This document shows positions 17,060 through 25,855 of a DNA stretch of 64,000 bases, piece after piece. The translations under genes and the position numbers were made by a program. The first letter of the stretch is position 1, and every line of letters starts with the position of its first letter. The notes under the pieces are model-generated. The model searched no databases, had not been told where the DNA came from, and worked only from the letters and a program-made list of their open reading frames with translations. The DNA lies in the NCBI RefSeq assembly GCF_028281305.1, contig NZ_JANQKD010000035.1, positions 1 to 64,000 on the forward strand. Direction: 5' to 3'. The DNA is from Pelagibius sp. (GTDB lineage Bacteria > Pseudomonadota > Alphaproteobacteria > Kiloniellales > Kiloniellaceae).

Positions 17060-18403
17060 TTGCCCACCAATGTCGCTTTGACCGGCCTGGCCAAGGACTT
17101 GGCAGCGCGCGCCGACGCGGGTCGGCCCGTGCGTATCGGGCTTGTCGGCTCGGGAGAGATGGGCACCGACATCGTGACCCGGGTCGCCCACATGCCGGGC
17201 ATCCGCATCGGTGCCATCGCCGAGCTGGACGTGCCCGCGGCGCTGAAGGCGGTCGCCATCGCTTCCAGTGGCGCGTCCAACAGCGCCTTCGACGGCGACG
17301 GTCGGGCCAAAGAGGTCTCTTCCCAGGACGATCTCAACGCCACCATGGAAGACGGCGCCATTGCCGTGACGGACGACGCCGACAAGCTTCTCGAAAGCGG
17401 GCTGATCGACGTGGTCATCGACGCGACGGGCGTGCCGGCCGTGGGTGCCGAGATCGGACTGGCGGCGATGGAGCGCGGCAAGCATCTGGTGATGATGAAC
17501 GTCGAGGCCGACGTCACCATCGGCGCCTACCTGAAGGCGCAGGCCGACCGGCTGGGCGTGGTCTACACCCTGGGGGCCGGCGACGAGCCCTCGTCCTGCA
17601 TGGAACTGATCGAGTTCGTGGCGGCCATGGGCCACCCCATCGTCTGCGCCGGCAAGGGCAAGAACAATCCGCTGAACATCGATGCGACGCCGGACGAGTA
17701 CGTCGAAGAGGCCGAGCGCCGCAACATGAGCCCGCGGATGCTGGTCGAGTTCATCGACGGCTCGAAGACCATGGTCGAGATGGCGGCCATCGCCAATGCT
17801 ACCGGCCTGGTTCCCGACAAGCCCGGACTGCACGGGCCGCGGGCGACCAAAGAGGACCTCTCCAAGGTCCTGGTGCCGCAGAAGGACGGCGGGGTTCTTT
17901 CGGACGTCGGCCGGGTCGACTATTCCGTCGGCGCCGGCGTCGCCCCCGGCGTCTTTGTGGTCGCCGAGATGTCCCACCCGCGGGTGTCGGAGCGCATGAC
18001 CGACCTGAAGCTGGGGGACGGCCCCTACTTCACCTTCATCCGTCCCTATCACCTGACGTCGCTGGAAGTTCCGCTGACCTGCGCGCGCGCCGTGCTCTAC
18101 GGCAAGGCGGACATGGTCCCGCTGGACCGGCCGGTGGCGGAGGTCTGCGCGGTCGCCAAACGGGATCTGGCACCGGGCGAGACCCTGGATGCCATCGGCG
18201 AGTATTGCTACCGCGCCTGGATCATGCGGGCCGACGAAGCCCGCGCCGAGCGGGCCATTCCCTGCGGCCTGCTGACCGACAGCAGGGTCACGCAACCCAT
18301 CCCCAAGGGCACGCTCATCACCTATGACAACGCCGCCACGCCCGAGGGCTCCAAAATCGCCGCACTGAGGGCCAAACAGGATGAGCATCTCTTCGGAAAC
18401 TGA
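17060..18403 (+). CDS. drl: DRL-family oxidoreductase (DXP reductoisomerase-like)
   Basis: 447-residue protein. A Rossmann motif [14 protein letters not shown] lies at residues 26-39, and then blocks I recognise from the Brucella DRL protein appear: [62 protein letters not shown] and [14 protein letters not shown]-like. The C-terminal part is SAF-like ([26 protein letters not shown]). Length matches Brucella DRL (about 446). In Brucella, DRL replaces DXR and turns 1-deoxy-D-xylulose 5-phosphate into 2-C-methyl-D-erythritol 4-phosphate with NADPH. Here it heads an operon with acetoin-type E1/E2 and a SorC regulator, and it is divergent from a sugar importer, which suggests a catabolic rather than biosynthetic job. 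The start has GAAGGAGAA upstream. Its end overlaps the E1 alpha start by 23 bases. Confidence 0.88.
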   Translation: MPTNVALTGLAKDLAARADAGRPVRIGLVGSGEMGTDIVTRVAHMPGIRIGAIAELDVPAALKAVAIASSGASNSAFDGDGRAKEVSSQDDLNATMEDGAIAVTDDADKLLESGLIDVVIDATGVPAVGAEIGLAAMERGKHLVMMNVEADVTIGAYLKAQADRLGVVYTLGAGDEPSSCMELIEFVAAMGHPIVCAGKGKNNPLNIDATPDEYVEEAERRNMSPRMLVEFIDGSKTMVEMAAIANATGLVPDKPGLHGPRATKEDLSKVLVPQKDGGVLSDVGRVDYSVGAGVAPGVFVVAEMSHPRVSERMTDLKLGDGPYFTFIRPYHLTSLEVPLTCARAVLYGKADMVPLDRPVAEVCAVAKRDLAPGETLDAIGEYCYRAWIMRADEARAERAIPCGLLTDSRVTQPIPKGTLITYDNAATPEGSKIAALRAKQDEHLFGN

Positions 18404-19496
18404 ACGCTGCGGGGCGCAGGCGCCGGCCCCAGGGCGAAAGGGCAGCGGCGGCAGCGCCCGCCCGGCAAGCCGGCGCGCCGGAAAGACGTCCGCCGGAAAC
18501 GAACCCTTTGCGGTCCGCCACTATAGTCCGGAGGTGCTGCGCGAGGCCCTGCGCAAGATGCTGCTCATCCGCCGCTTCGAGGAAGGCGCCGAAGACAGCT
18601 ACATGCGCGGTCTGATCCACGGCACGATGCATCTTTCCATCGGCCAGGAGGCGAGCGCCGTCGGTGCCTGCCTGGAGCTGACCGATCAGGACAAGATCAC
18701 CTCGACCCACCGCGGCCACGGGCACTGCATCGCCAAAGGAGCAGACGTCGGGCGCATGTTCGCCGAGTTCTTCGGCAAGGAAAGCGGCTATTGCCGCGGG
18801 CGCGGCGGCTCCATGCACATCGCCGATGTCGACAAGGGCAACCTCGGCGCCAACGGCATCGTCGGCGGCGGTATTCCCATCGCCGTCGGCGCCGCCCTCT
18901 CGGCCAAGCGGCTGAAGACGGGAACGGTGGTGACCAGCTTCTTCGGCGACGGCGCGGTGAACGAAGGCTCCTTTCACGAGTCCCTCAACATGGCGGCGAT
19001 CTGGAAGCTGCCGGTGATCTTCATTTGCGAGAACAATCACTACGGCATGTCCACCTCGGTCGAGCGCTCGACCGCGGTGCGCCAGGTTTCCGACCGCGCC
19101 GCTGCCTATTCCATGCCGGGCGTGACCGTGGACGGCAACGATCTCTCCGCCGTTGCCGAAGCCTGCCATGGCGCCATCGAACGGGCGCGCGCCGGCGAAG
19201 GACCCAGTCTGATCGAATCGGTGACCTACCGCTGGCGCGGGCACTCCAAGTCCGACCGCAACCGCTACCGCAGCAAGGACGAGATCGACGCCTGGATCGC
19301 CCGCGACCCGATCCGCCGCTTCGCCGGCCTGCTGAGCGAGCACGGCATCCTCAGCGAAGAAGGTTTCGCCCGGATGGAGACCGAGGTCGCCGAGCAGATC
19401 GCCGCCGCCATCGCCTTCGCCAAGGAAAGCCCCGATCCGGACACGGCCGCCCTCACCCGCGACGTCTATACGACCCAAACAGAGAGCGTTGGATGA
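18381..19496 (+). CDS. Acetoin/2-oxoacid dehydrogenase complex E1 component, alpha subunit
   Basis: 371-residue thiamine-diphosphate enzyme subunit. The TPP motif [17 protein letters not shown] with the closing ENNHYG is complete at about residues 189-220. The substrate-side blocks [19 protein letters not shown]-like, HRGHGH and [10 protein letters not shown] are typical of AcoA/PdhA proteins. The first 45 residues are a Ser/Gly/Arg-rich extension, so the real start might be a little later, although the ATG at 18381 gives translational overlap with drl. With E1 beta it would decarboxylate a 2-oxoacid or cleave an alpha-ketol and pass an acyl group to the lipoyl E2. The hydrolase-fused E2 downstream argues for the acetoin-cleaving (AcoABC) type rather than pyruvate dehydrogenase. 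Confidence 0.92.
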   Translation: MSISSETERCGAQAPAPGRKGSGGSARPASRRAGKTSAGNEPFAVRHYSPEVLREALRKMLLIRRFEEGAEDSYMRGLIHGTMHLSIGQEASAVGACLELTDQDKITSTHRGHGHCIAKGADVGRMFAEFFGKESGYCRGRGGSMHIADVDKGNLGANGIVGGGIPIAVGAALSAKRLKTGTVVTSFFGDGAVNEGSFHESLNMAAIWKLPVIFICENNHYGMSTSVERSTAVRQVSDRAAAYSMPGVTVDGNDLSAVAEACHGAIERARAGEGPSLIESVTYRWRGHSKSDRNRYRSKDEIDAWIARDPIRRFAGLLSEHGILSEEGFARMETEVAEQIAAAIAFAKESPDPDTAALTRDVYTTQTESVG

Positions 19497-20512
19497 CAGC
19501 CCCGGCCGCCGTGCTGGACAGCCCGCTGCGCGAGCTGAGCTACGCAGAGGCAATCCGCGATGCCCTGGCCATCGCTCTGGCCGAGGACGAGCGCGTCGTG
19601 CTGATGGGCGAGGACATCGGCGTCTATGGCGGGGCCTTTCAGGTTTCCGGCGATCTGGTGCATCGCTTCGGCGAGGAACGGGTCATCGACACCCCGATCT
19701 CGGAACTGGGCGGCGCCGGCATGGCGGTGGGGGCCGCCCTCACCGGCCTGCGGCCGATCTACGAATTCCAGTTCTCCGACTTCGCCACCCTGGCGATGGA
19801 ACAGATCGTCAATCAGGCGGCCAAGTTGCGCTTCATGCTCGGCGGCGCCGTTTCCGTGCCCCTGGTGATGCGCTTCCCGGCCGGCTCTGGCACCGGCGCA
19901 GCAGCACAGCACAGCCAGAGCCTGGAAGCCTGGTTCGGCCACGTGCCGGGGCTGAAGGTGGTGCAGGCCGCCACCCCCTATGACGCCAAGGGCCTGCTGC
20001 TGGCGGCCCTCGACGACCCCGACCCGGTGATGCTCTTCGAGCACAAGCTGCTCTACAAGACGAAGGGGCCGGTGCCGGAGGGCCGCTACACCGTGCCCAT
20101 CGGCAAGGCCGAGGTCTGCCGGACCGGCAGCAACGTCACCATCGTCGCCACCGCGATCATGGTGCACCGCGCTCTCGAAGCCGCCGAAGTTCTGGCGCAG
20201 GAAGGGATCGACGCGGAGGTGATCGACCTGCGAACCGTCCGCCCCATGGACCGTGAGACGGTCGTCGCCAGCGTCGCCAAGACGTCGCGGCTGGTTGTGG
20301 CCTACGAAGGGGTGCGCACCCTGGGCATCGGGGCGGAGGTAAGCGCCAGCATCGTCGAGAGCGAGGCCTTCGACTACCTGGACGCCCCCATCGTCCGCCT
20401 GGGCGGCGCCGAGGCGCCGATCCCCTACAACCCCGAACTGGAAAAAGCGGCGGTGCCGCAGGTGGCCGACATCCTCTCCGCGGTTCGTGGCGTGGTGCGC
20501 GGGACCCGCTGA
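19493..20512 (+). CDS. Acetoin/2-oxoacid dehydrogenase complex E1 component, beta subunit
   Basis: 339-residue partner of E1 alpha. Transketolase-type pyrimidine-binding domain with [34 protein letters not shown], and [22 protein letters not shown] (the region holding the Glu and aromatic residues that position TPP), then the C-terminal transketolase domain with [10 protein letters not shown]. It starts in an ATGA overlap with E1 alpha, so the two subunits are made in equal amounts, and the E2 gene follows after one base. It belongs to the AcoB/PdhB group. What it cleaves here depends on the drl context; DXP is a chemically sensible but unproven substrate because it has the same methyl-ketol unit as acetoin. 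Confidence 0.92.
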   Translation: MTAPAAVLDSPLRELSYAEAIRDALAIALAEDERVVLMGEDIGVYGGAFQVSGDLVHRFGEERVIDTPISELGGAGMAVGAALTGLRPIYEFQFSDFATLAMEQIVNQAAKLRFMLGGAVSVPLVMRFPAGSGTGAAAQHSQSLEAWFGHVPGLKVVQAATPYDAKGLLLAALDDPDPVMLFEHKLLYKTKGPVPEGRYTVPIGKAEVCRTGSNVTIVATAIMVHRALEAAEVLAQEGIDAEVIDLRTVRPMDRETVVASVAKTSRLVVAYEGVRTLGIGAEVSASIVESEAFDYLDAPIVRLGGAEAPIPYNPELEKAAVPQVADILSAVRGVVRGTR

Positions 20513-20513
20513 C

Positions 20514-21851
20514 ATGCCCGTCGAGGTCATCATGCCCAAGGTGGACATGGACATGACCAGCGGGACGATCGCCGTCTGGCATGTCGCGGAGGGCGCCGAG
20601 GTGCAGAGCGGCGAGCCGCTGTTCGACATCGAGACCGACAAGGCGGCCATGGAGGTCGAAAGCCCCGCCAGCGGGCGCCTCCATCACGTTCTGGCCGAGG
20701 CCGGCAGCGAGGTCGCCATCGGCAAGGCCATCGCCTGGATCTACGCGCCGGGCGAGGAGGTCGGAGCGCCGCCGGAAGGCAGCGCTCAAGGCCCGGCGCC
20801 GGAAACACCTGGCAAAGCGGCGGCCGGAGAGACGACAGCACCACGGCCCATCACGCCTGCGCCGCCCGCCGTTCCGGATCATCCCGCGAAGCCGCGGGCC
20901 ACCCCGGCAGCGCGGCACTTGGCGCGGGAGAACGCTCTGGACCTTGCGGCGATCGCCGGGTCCGGCCCTGCGGGGCGGATCGCGCGCGGCGACGTGGAAC
21001 GGGCTCTGCGGGAGTCGGGAGAACAGCTGCCCTCCGCGGCGTCCGGCTGGCAGCCGGAGGGCGGCCCGCTCGTGGTCCACCGCGCAGGCGGCAGCACCGG
21101 GGCCCCGCTGGTCATGATCCATGGCTTCGCCGCCGACTCCGCCGGCTGGCAGAAGCTGGAAGCCTGCCTGCCAACAGAGCGGCCTGTGGTGAAGATCGAT
21201 CTGCCGGGCCACGGCCGATCGCCGCGCCGTCCGGTCGACTCCTTCCGCAGCCTCGCCCGCATGGTGGTGGAGGCCTTCGACGCCGAAGGCCTCGACGGTG
21301 CGCACCTGGTCGGCCACTCCCTGGGCGCCGCGCTGGCGCTGGCGCTGGCGGACGTCCGCCCGCGGCGGGTCGCCTCCCTCACCATGCTCGCCCCGGCCGG
21401 GCTGGGCCCGGAGATGAACGGTGCGCTTCTGTCCGGCCTCGCCCGCGCCGGCCGCAAGGAAAGCCTCGCCCCCTGGCTGAAGCAGCTGACCGCCGAGCCG
21501 CAGATCGTCACCGAGAGCTTCGTCATGGCCGCCATGCAGGCCCGCAAGGATCCCGCCCTGCGCGCCTACCAGCAGGACCTGGCCGAGACTCTCTTCCCCG
21601 ACTCCGTCCAGAGCTTCGACCTCACGCCCGCGCTTGACCGCCTTGCGATTCCGGCGCAGGTCGTCTGGGGCCGCAAGGACCGGGTATTCCCCTGGAAGCA
21701 GGCCCTGCAGGCGCCCGGCCGGGTGGCGCTCCACCTGCTCCACGACACCGGCCACATGCCGCACCTGGAAGCGCCGGAAGAGGTGGCGGCGGTGATCGCA
21801 AGCCGGCTGCAGGCGGCAGCCGGTCAGCCTGTTGTCACGCCAGCCGGATGA
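20514..21851 (+). CDS. Lipoyl-domain protein fused to alpha/beta-hydrolase, AcoC-type E2
   Basis: 445-residue E2. Residues 1-80 are a lipoyl domain with the lipoylated Lys43 in ETDKAAMEVES. A Pro/Ala-rich linker leads to a peripheral-subunit-binding domain (about 128-166, TPAARHLARENALDL to GRIARGDVERAL). Instead of the usual 2-oxoacid acyltransferase core, residues 185-440 are an alpha/beta-hydrolase with nucleophile Ser269 (GHSLG), Asp in VWGRKDRVFPW and His in DTGHMPHLE. This architecture is known from AcoC of acetoin-cleaving systems, where the acetyl group is moved to CoA. No E3 (lipoamide dehydrogenase) gene is present, so E3 must come from elsewhere. Confidence 0.92.
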   Translation: MPVEVIMPKVDMDMTSGTIAVWHVAEGAEVQSGEPLFDIETDKAAMEVESPASGRLHHVLAEAGSEVAIGKAIAWIYAPGEEVGAPPEGSAQGPAPETPGKAAAGETTAPRPITPAPPAVPDHPAKPRATPAARHLARENALDLAAIAGSGPAGRIARGDVERALRESGEQLPSAASGWQPEGGPLVVHRAGGSTGAPLVMIHGFAADSAGWQKLEACLPTERPVVKIDLPGHGRSPRRPVDSFRSLARMVVEAFDAEGLDGAHLVGHSLGAALALALADVRPRRVASLTMLAPAGLGPEMNGALLSGLARAGRKESLAPWLKQLTAEPQIVTESFVMAAMQARKDPALRAYQQDLAETLFPDSVQSFDLTPALDRLAIPAQVVWGRKDRVFPWKQALQAPGRVALHLLHDTGHMPHLEAPEEVAAVIASRLQAAAGQPVVTPAG

Positions 21852-21931
21852 CATGGCGTGGCGGCCCGCGGCTTGAAGCGCTCGCAGACGAAAGGTAGAA
21901 CTCCGGTCATCGACTTTCAGGAGGGTGCCAC

Positions 21932-22921
21932 TTGGCCCGCCAGGAAAAGCCCCAGGGACGCAAACGCTCCGCCGCCCAGCAGCTGAATCTGCCGGACGCC
22001 AGCCACCGCATGCGGGTGCGGGCCACCTGGATGTACTTCATCGAAGGCCGCACCCAAAGCGAGATTGCCGAGATCCTGGGCGTCGGCCGGGTCACCATCG
22101 TGCGCCTGCTGGCCGATGCGCGCCGCCGGCGGGAGGTGCAGATCACCATCAAGGCCCCGCTGGTCGAGGTCACCGAGATCGAGCGCGAGCTCGAAACCCG
22201 CTTCGGCATCGAGCAGGCCATCGTCGCCCCGCTGTCGGATGCCGAGAGCGATCCCGGCCAGGTGATCGCCGCTGCCGCCGGCAGTTTTATCTCCCAGGCC
22301 ATGCGCTCCGGCATGACCGTGGGCGTCGGCTGGGGGCGGACGCTCTATTCGGCGCTGCCCTTCATCACCGGCCGCACGCTGGAGAATTTCCGCGTCGTCT
22401 CGTTGCTCGGCGGCATTTCCCAGGCCCGCCGCTTCAACCCGGCGGAGTTCGCCTGGCAGTTCAACGAGCTGTTCCAGGGCGAGGGCTATCTGGTTCCGGC
22501 CCCGGCGCTGGTCGACAGCCCGGAGACCAAGTACGCCCTGCTGGAGCGCTGCGGCATCGCCCAGGTCTTTGAGATGGCCGACAGCCTGGACATCGCCTTG
22601 CTGAGCGTCGGCGGCATCTCGACCCTGACCACCTCCTACCGGGTCGGCCACCTCTCGGAGGCGGAGCGCCGCTCGCTGATCGAGGCCGGGGCCGTGGGCG
22701 ACATCCTCTACAACTTCATCGACGAGACCGGGGCACTGGTCGACCATCCGGTAAACGAACGGGCCATCGCCGTTGGGATCGACCGACTGAGGCGGACACC
22801 GCAACGCGTCCTGATCTCCGGCGGGCCAGAGAAGATCCCCGTCCTGCAAGGAGCCATCCGCCTGCTGGAGCCGACGGTCTTCATCACCGACGAAGTCACG
22901 GCCGGCAGCCTGCTCGCCTGA
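21932..22921 (+). CDS. SorC/DeoR-family transcriptional regulator
   Basis: 329-residue regulator. The helix-turn-helix lies near residues 40-62 (GRTQSEIAEILGVGRVTIVRLL), and from about residue 85 there is a SorC sugar-binding domain with GVGWGRTLYSAL, SLLGGIS and VGDILYNF, the fold that binds phosphorylated sugars. The start is a TTG at 21932 with CAGGAGGG 7 bases upstream. EryD, the erythritol-operon repressor of Brucella, belongs to the same family. Position at the end of the drl/aco operon and the TGAACA-type half-sites at 16899-17020 suggest that it controls both divergent operons in response to a phosphorylated polyol or ketose. Confidence 0.9.
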   Translation: MARQEKPQGRKRSAAQQLNLPDASHRMRVRATWMYFIEGRTQSEIAEILGVGRVTIVRLLADARRRREVQITIKAPLVEVTEIERELETRFGIEQAIVAPLSDAESDPGQVIAAAAGSFISQAMRSGMTVGVGWGRTLYSALPFITGRTLENFRVVSLLGGISQARRFNPAEFAWQFNELFQGEGYLVPAPALVDSPETKYALLERCGIAQVFEMADSLDIALLSVGGISTLTTSYRVGHLSEAERRSLIEAGAVGDILYNFIDETGALVDHPVNERAIAVGIDRLRRTPQRVLISGGPEKIPVLQGAIRLLEPTVFITDEVTAGSLLA

Positions 22922-22922
22922 A

Positions 22923-22953
22923 CCGGCGGCCCCGCGACAGGGGCGAGCGCCGG
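22923..22953 (+). terminator. Stem-loop after the SorC regulator gene
   Basis: CCGGCGGCCCC (22923-22933), loop, GGGGC (22940-22944), a 3-base bulge and CGCCGG (22948-22953) give an 11-bp interrupted stem directly after the TGA of the regulator. It is followed by GGAGTTT, a weak U-tract. It may end the drl/aco operon. The rest of the 299-base gap up to 23220 holds no gene that I can support and no THI-box (TPP riboswitch) consensus. Confidence 0.45.
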
Positions 22954-23220
22954 GGAGTTTCCAAGACCCGGAACATGCTCTAGGCTTGAGGCGCTGGCCG
23001 CGCGCTGGCCCACTCCTCGCCGATCAACGCCCGGCGTCCGCGTCTCAGGCGCTCGTGATCACGCGGCACGCAGACTGCCTAATTTCTGGTCTGCTGCCCC
23101 GGCGCGGAAAGCCGGCGCGGGATGAGAACAGGCGGAGAACCGCCGACCGGGGGCTGGCATGGGAATTGCTGCTTTTGGCGATTGTGGGTTCGCCCAAGAA
23201 GAACAGGGAGATTAAAAGGC

Positions 23221-24255
23221 ATGTTCAAATCCAAGGCTCTACACCCCGCGGTGCTGGCCGGCGCCTGTGCGCTGACGCTCACCCTGGCCGCCGCCCCGGC
23301 CCAGGCCGAGGTGGATATCAAGTTTACCCTCGACTGGAAGTTCCAGGGCCCCACGGCCGCCTTCCTGGTGGCCAACGACAAGGGCTACTACGCCGAAGAG
23401 GGCCTGGACGTCTCCATCGACAGCGGCAACGGCTCGGCGGGAGCTGTCACCCGCGTTGCGGGCGGCGCCTACCAGATGGGCTTTGCTGACATCAACGCGC
23501 TGGTGGACTTCAACGTCCAGAACCCCGGCCAGTCGGTAAAGGCCGTGATGATGGCCTACGACGCACCGCCCTTCTCGCTCTTCACCTTGAAGAAGAACAA
23601 CATCGAAAAGGCCGAGGACCTGGTGGGCCGCAAGCTGGGGGCGCCGGTTTTCGATGCTTCCTACAAGCTCTTCCCCGCCTTCGCCCATGAGACCGGCATC
23701 GACGAGGCCGCGGTCGAACGGGTGAACATGGACCCGGCGCTGCGCGAGACCATGCTGGTCCAGGGCCAGGTGGACTTCATCTCCGGCCACTACTTCTCGT
23801 CCATGCTGGACCTGAAGTCCAAGGGCGTCGCGGAAGAGGAGATCACGTACTTCCTCTATGCGGACTTCGGTATGGATTTCTACGGCAACGCGGTGATCGC
23901 CTCGGGCGACTTCATCGAGAACAACCCCGAAGCCGTGGCCGGCTTCATCCGCGCCACCATCCGCGGCTGGAAGGACATCATCGCCGACCCCGAAGGCGCC
24001 ATCGAGGTCGTCGCCAAGAGCGACCCGCTGATCGACAAGGGGCTTGAGCTGGAGCGCCTGCAGTTGGCCCTCGACGTCAACGTGCTGACCGACCACGTGA
24101 AGGCCAACGGCATCGGCGACGTCGACGAGGCACGGCTGCGCAATTCCATCGCCCAGCTTGCCATCGCCTACGACCTGTCCTCGACGCCGGAGCCGGCCGC
24201 CGTCTGGACCTCCGAGTTCCTGCCGCCGGCCGGGGAGCGGATGCTGGCCCCCTGA
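23221..24255 (+). CDS. NMT1/THI5-SsuA-like ABC transporter substrate-binding protein
   Basis: 344-residue periplasmic binding protein with a Sec signal (residues 1 to about 24, ending PAQAEVD). The mature N-terminus reads FTLDWKFQGPTAAFLVANDKG, typical of the NMT1/THI5/SsuA group that binds pyrimidines, sulfonates, nitrate or related small molecules. The ATG at 23221 is chosen because the signal peptide begins there; a longer frame from 23122 adds a non-signal-like leader. It is the first of three genes of a complete importer. No biosynthetic gene or THI-box accompanies it, so the ligand cannot be named. Confidence 0.9.
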   Translation: MFKSKALHPAVLAGACALTLTLAAAPAQAEVDIKFTLDWKFQGPTAAFLVANDKGYYAEEGLDVSIDSGNGSAGAVTRVAGGAYQMGFADINALVDFNVQNPGQSVKAVMMAYDAPPFSLFTLKKNNIEKAEDLVGRKLGAPVFDASYKLFPAFAHETGIDEAAVERVNMDPALRETMLVQGQVDFISGHYFSSMLDLKSKGVAEEEITYFLYADFGMDFYGNAVIASGDFIENNPEAVAGFIRATIRGWKDIIADPEGAIEVVAKSDPLIDKGLELERLQLALDVNVLTDHVKANGIGDVDEARLRNSIAQLAIAYDLSSTPEPAAVWTSEFLPPAGERMLAP

Positions 24256-24256
24256 C

Positions 24257-24287
24257 CGCAATCCTGTTTCGGTACTAAAGGATTGCG
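24257..24287. terminator. Stem-loop between binding-protein and ATPase genes
   Basis: CGCAATCCT (24257-24265) and AGGATTGCG (24279-24287) form a perfect 9-bp stem with a 13-base loop, one base after the binding-protein stop. It is followed by TTTG only, so it is probably a leaky terminator or transcript-stabilising end that lets the binding protein be made in excess over the ATPase and permease. Confidence 0.55.
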
Positions 24288-24296
24288 TTTGCAGTC

Positions 24297-25085
24297 GTGA
24301 CAGCCTTCGTTGAGCTCGATCAAGTGACCATGACCTACGGCGGCGCCGGCAACGGGCCGCCGGCGGTCGCGGATGCCTCGCTGGAAATCCGCCGCGGCGA
24401 GTTCGTCGCCATGGTGGGGCCGTCCGGCTGCGGCAAATCCTCGATCCTGAAGATCGTCTCCGGCCTCATGCCGGTCGATTCGGGGATTGCCCGGGTCGCC
24501 GGGGAGACCGTCTCGGGCCCGCTCACCATGGTCGGCATGGCCTTTCAGAACGCCACGCTCCTACCGTGGCGCACCACGCTGGAAAACGTCCTGCTGCCGC
24601 TGGAGGTGAGCCGCAGTCACCGCGGCAGCTTCCGGCGCAAGAAGGCCGAGCACATTGAGACGGCTCACGAACTGCTGCGGATCGTCGGCCTGGAGGGCTA
24701 CGAAAACCATGCCCCGCACGAGCTGTCGGGCGGCATGCAGCAGCGCGCCTCGCTCTGCCGGGCGCTGATTCACGCGCCCGACCTGCTGCTGCTGGACGAG
24801 CCCTTCGCGGCCCTGGACGCCTTTACCCGCGAGGAACTCTGGGGCGTGCTGCAGGATCTTTGGATGCAACGCAAGTTCACCGTAATTCTGGTTACCCACG
24901 ACCTCCGCGAGTCCGTCTATCTCGCGGACCGCGTCTACGTGGTCAGCAAGCGCCCGGGGCGCATCGTCTACGAACGCCCCATAACCCTGCCGCGGCCACG
25001 CACCCTGGAGTCCACCTTCGACCAGGATTTCGTCGACCTCGTGCATGGCCTGCGCGACCACATCGGCGAGGTGCGGGCGGCATGA
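24297..25085 (+). CDS. ABC transporter ATPase, SsuB/TauB/NrtD type
   Basis: 262-residue ATPase with Walker [10 protein letters not shown] (about 41-49), Q-loop MAFQNATLLPWRT (the LLPW after the Q-loop is typical of the nitrate/sulfonate/taurine group), signature LSGGMQQR, Walker B LLLLDEPFAALDAFTRE and switch His LVTHDLRESVYLADR. The start is a GTG at 24297, 41 bases after the binding-protein gene. The stop overlaps the permease ATG (ATGA). It energises the permease encoded next as a homodimer. Confidence 0.93.
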   Translation: MTAFVELDQVTMTYGGAGNGPPAVADASLEIRRGEFVAMVGPSGCGKSSILKIVSGLMPVDSGIARVAGETVSGPLTMVGMAFQNATLLPWRTTLENVLLPLEVSRSHRGSFRRKKAEHIETAHELLRIVGLEGYENHAPHELSGGMQQRASLCRALIHAPDLLLLDEPFAALDAFTREELWGVLQDLWMQRKFTVILVTHDLRESVYLADRVYVVSKRPGRIVYERPITLPRPRTLESTFDQDFVDLVHGLRDHIGEVRAA

Positions 25086-25843
25086 TCTCCCCCACCAAGC
25101 TCGCCCCCTGGCTCGCCACAATCGGCCTCTTCGTCGTCTGGGAGGGCGCGGTCCACCTCTTCGCGATTCCCGAGTTCGTGCTGCCAGCGCCCAGCAAGGC
25201 GATGGCGGCCCTGATCCAGTACTGGCCGGCGATCTGGCAGAACGCCTTCTACACTTTCTGGGTGACGCTTGTGGGTTTCGGCATGGCGGTGGTCTTCGGC
25301 CTGGCGCTGGGGCTCGTCACCGGTGCCTCGGCCCTGACCTATGCGGCGCTCTATCCCATGCTGGTGGGCTTCAACAGTATTCCCAAGGTGGCCATCGTGC
25401 CGGTTCTCGTGGTGTGGTTCGGCATCGGCACGATTCCGGCCATTCTCACCGCCTTCACCATCTCTTTCTTTCCCATCGTGGTGAATGTCGCCACCGGCTT
25501 GGCGACCCTGGAGCCGGAACTGCGCGACGTGCTGCGCTCCCTCGGCGCGCGCAAGATCGACATCCTGCTGAAGGTGGGGGTCCCTCGCTCGATGCCCTAC
25601 TTCTTCGCCTCGCTGAAGGTGGCCGTCACCCTGGCCTTCGTCGGCACGGTGATTTCGGAGACCGTGGCCGGCAACGCTGGGATGGGTCACCTGATGCTGA
25701 CCGCCTCTTCCAGCTTCCGCGTGCCCCTGGTCTTTGCCGGGCTGCTGGTGATCGCAGTCATGGGCGTGGGCATGTACGCGATCTTCGCCCTGGTCGAGCG
25801 CCGCTTCGTCGGCTGGGCCTTCCGCGGCGCGGAAACGGCCTGA
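25082..25843 (+). CDS. ABC transporter permease, SsuC/TauC type
   Basis: 253-residue membrane protein with about six helices and the EAA loop LRDVLRSLGARKIDILLKVGVP, which belongs to the BPD_transp_1 family used by sulfonate, nitrate and pyrimidine importers. It starts in an ATGA overlap with the ATPase. Its stop is only 12 bases from the stop of the convergent minus-strand ATPase gene, with no terminator in between. Confidence 0.93.
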   Translation: MISPTKLAPWLATIGLFVVWEGAVHLFAIPEFVLPAPSKAMAALIQYWPAIWQNAFYTFWVTLVGFGMAVVFGLALGLVTGASALTYAALYPMLVGFNSIPKVAIVPVLVVWFGIGTIPAILTAFTISFFPIVVNVATGLATLEPELRDVLRSLGARKIDILLKVGVPRSMPYFFASLKVAVTLAFVGTVISETVAGNAGMGHLMLTASSSFRVPLVFAGLLVIAVMGVGMYAIFALVERRFVGWAFRGAETA

Positions 25844-25855
25844 GGCTTTACGCCG

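Noticed and set aside
17060-18403. Homoserine dehydrogenase or flagellar FlgA-type protein
   Set aside because: Rossmann and SAF parts can trigger these names, but the blocks and length match the DRL family.
18381-20512. Standard pyruvate dehydrogenase E1
   Set aside because: The operon's E2 has an AcoC-type hydrolase domain and the operon starts with drl, so acetoin-type cleavage is the better reading.
22922-23220. TPP riboswitch before the NMT1/THI5-like binding protein
   Set aside because: No THI-box consensus (CTGAGA... ACCCTTTGAACCTGA-type blocks) in the gap; the family also serves sulfonates and nitrate.
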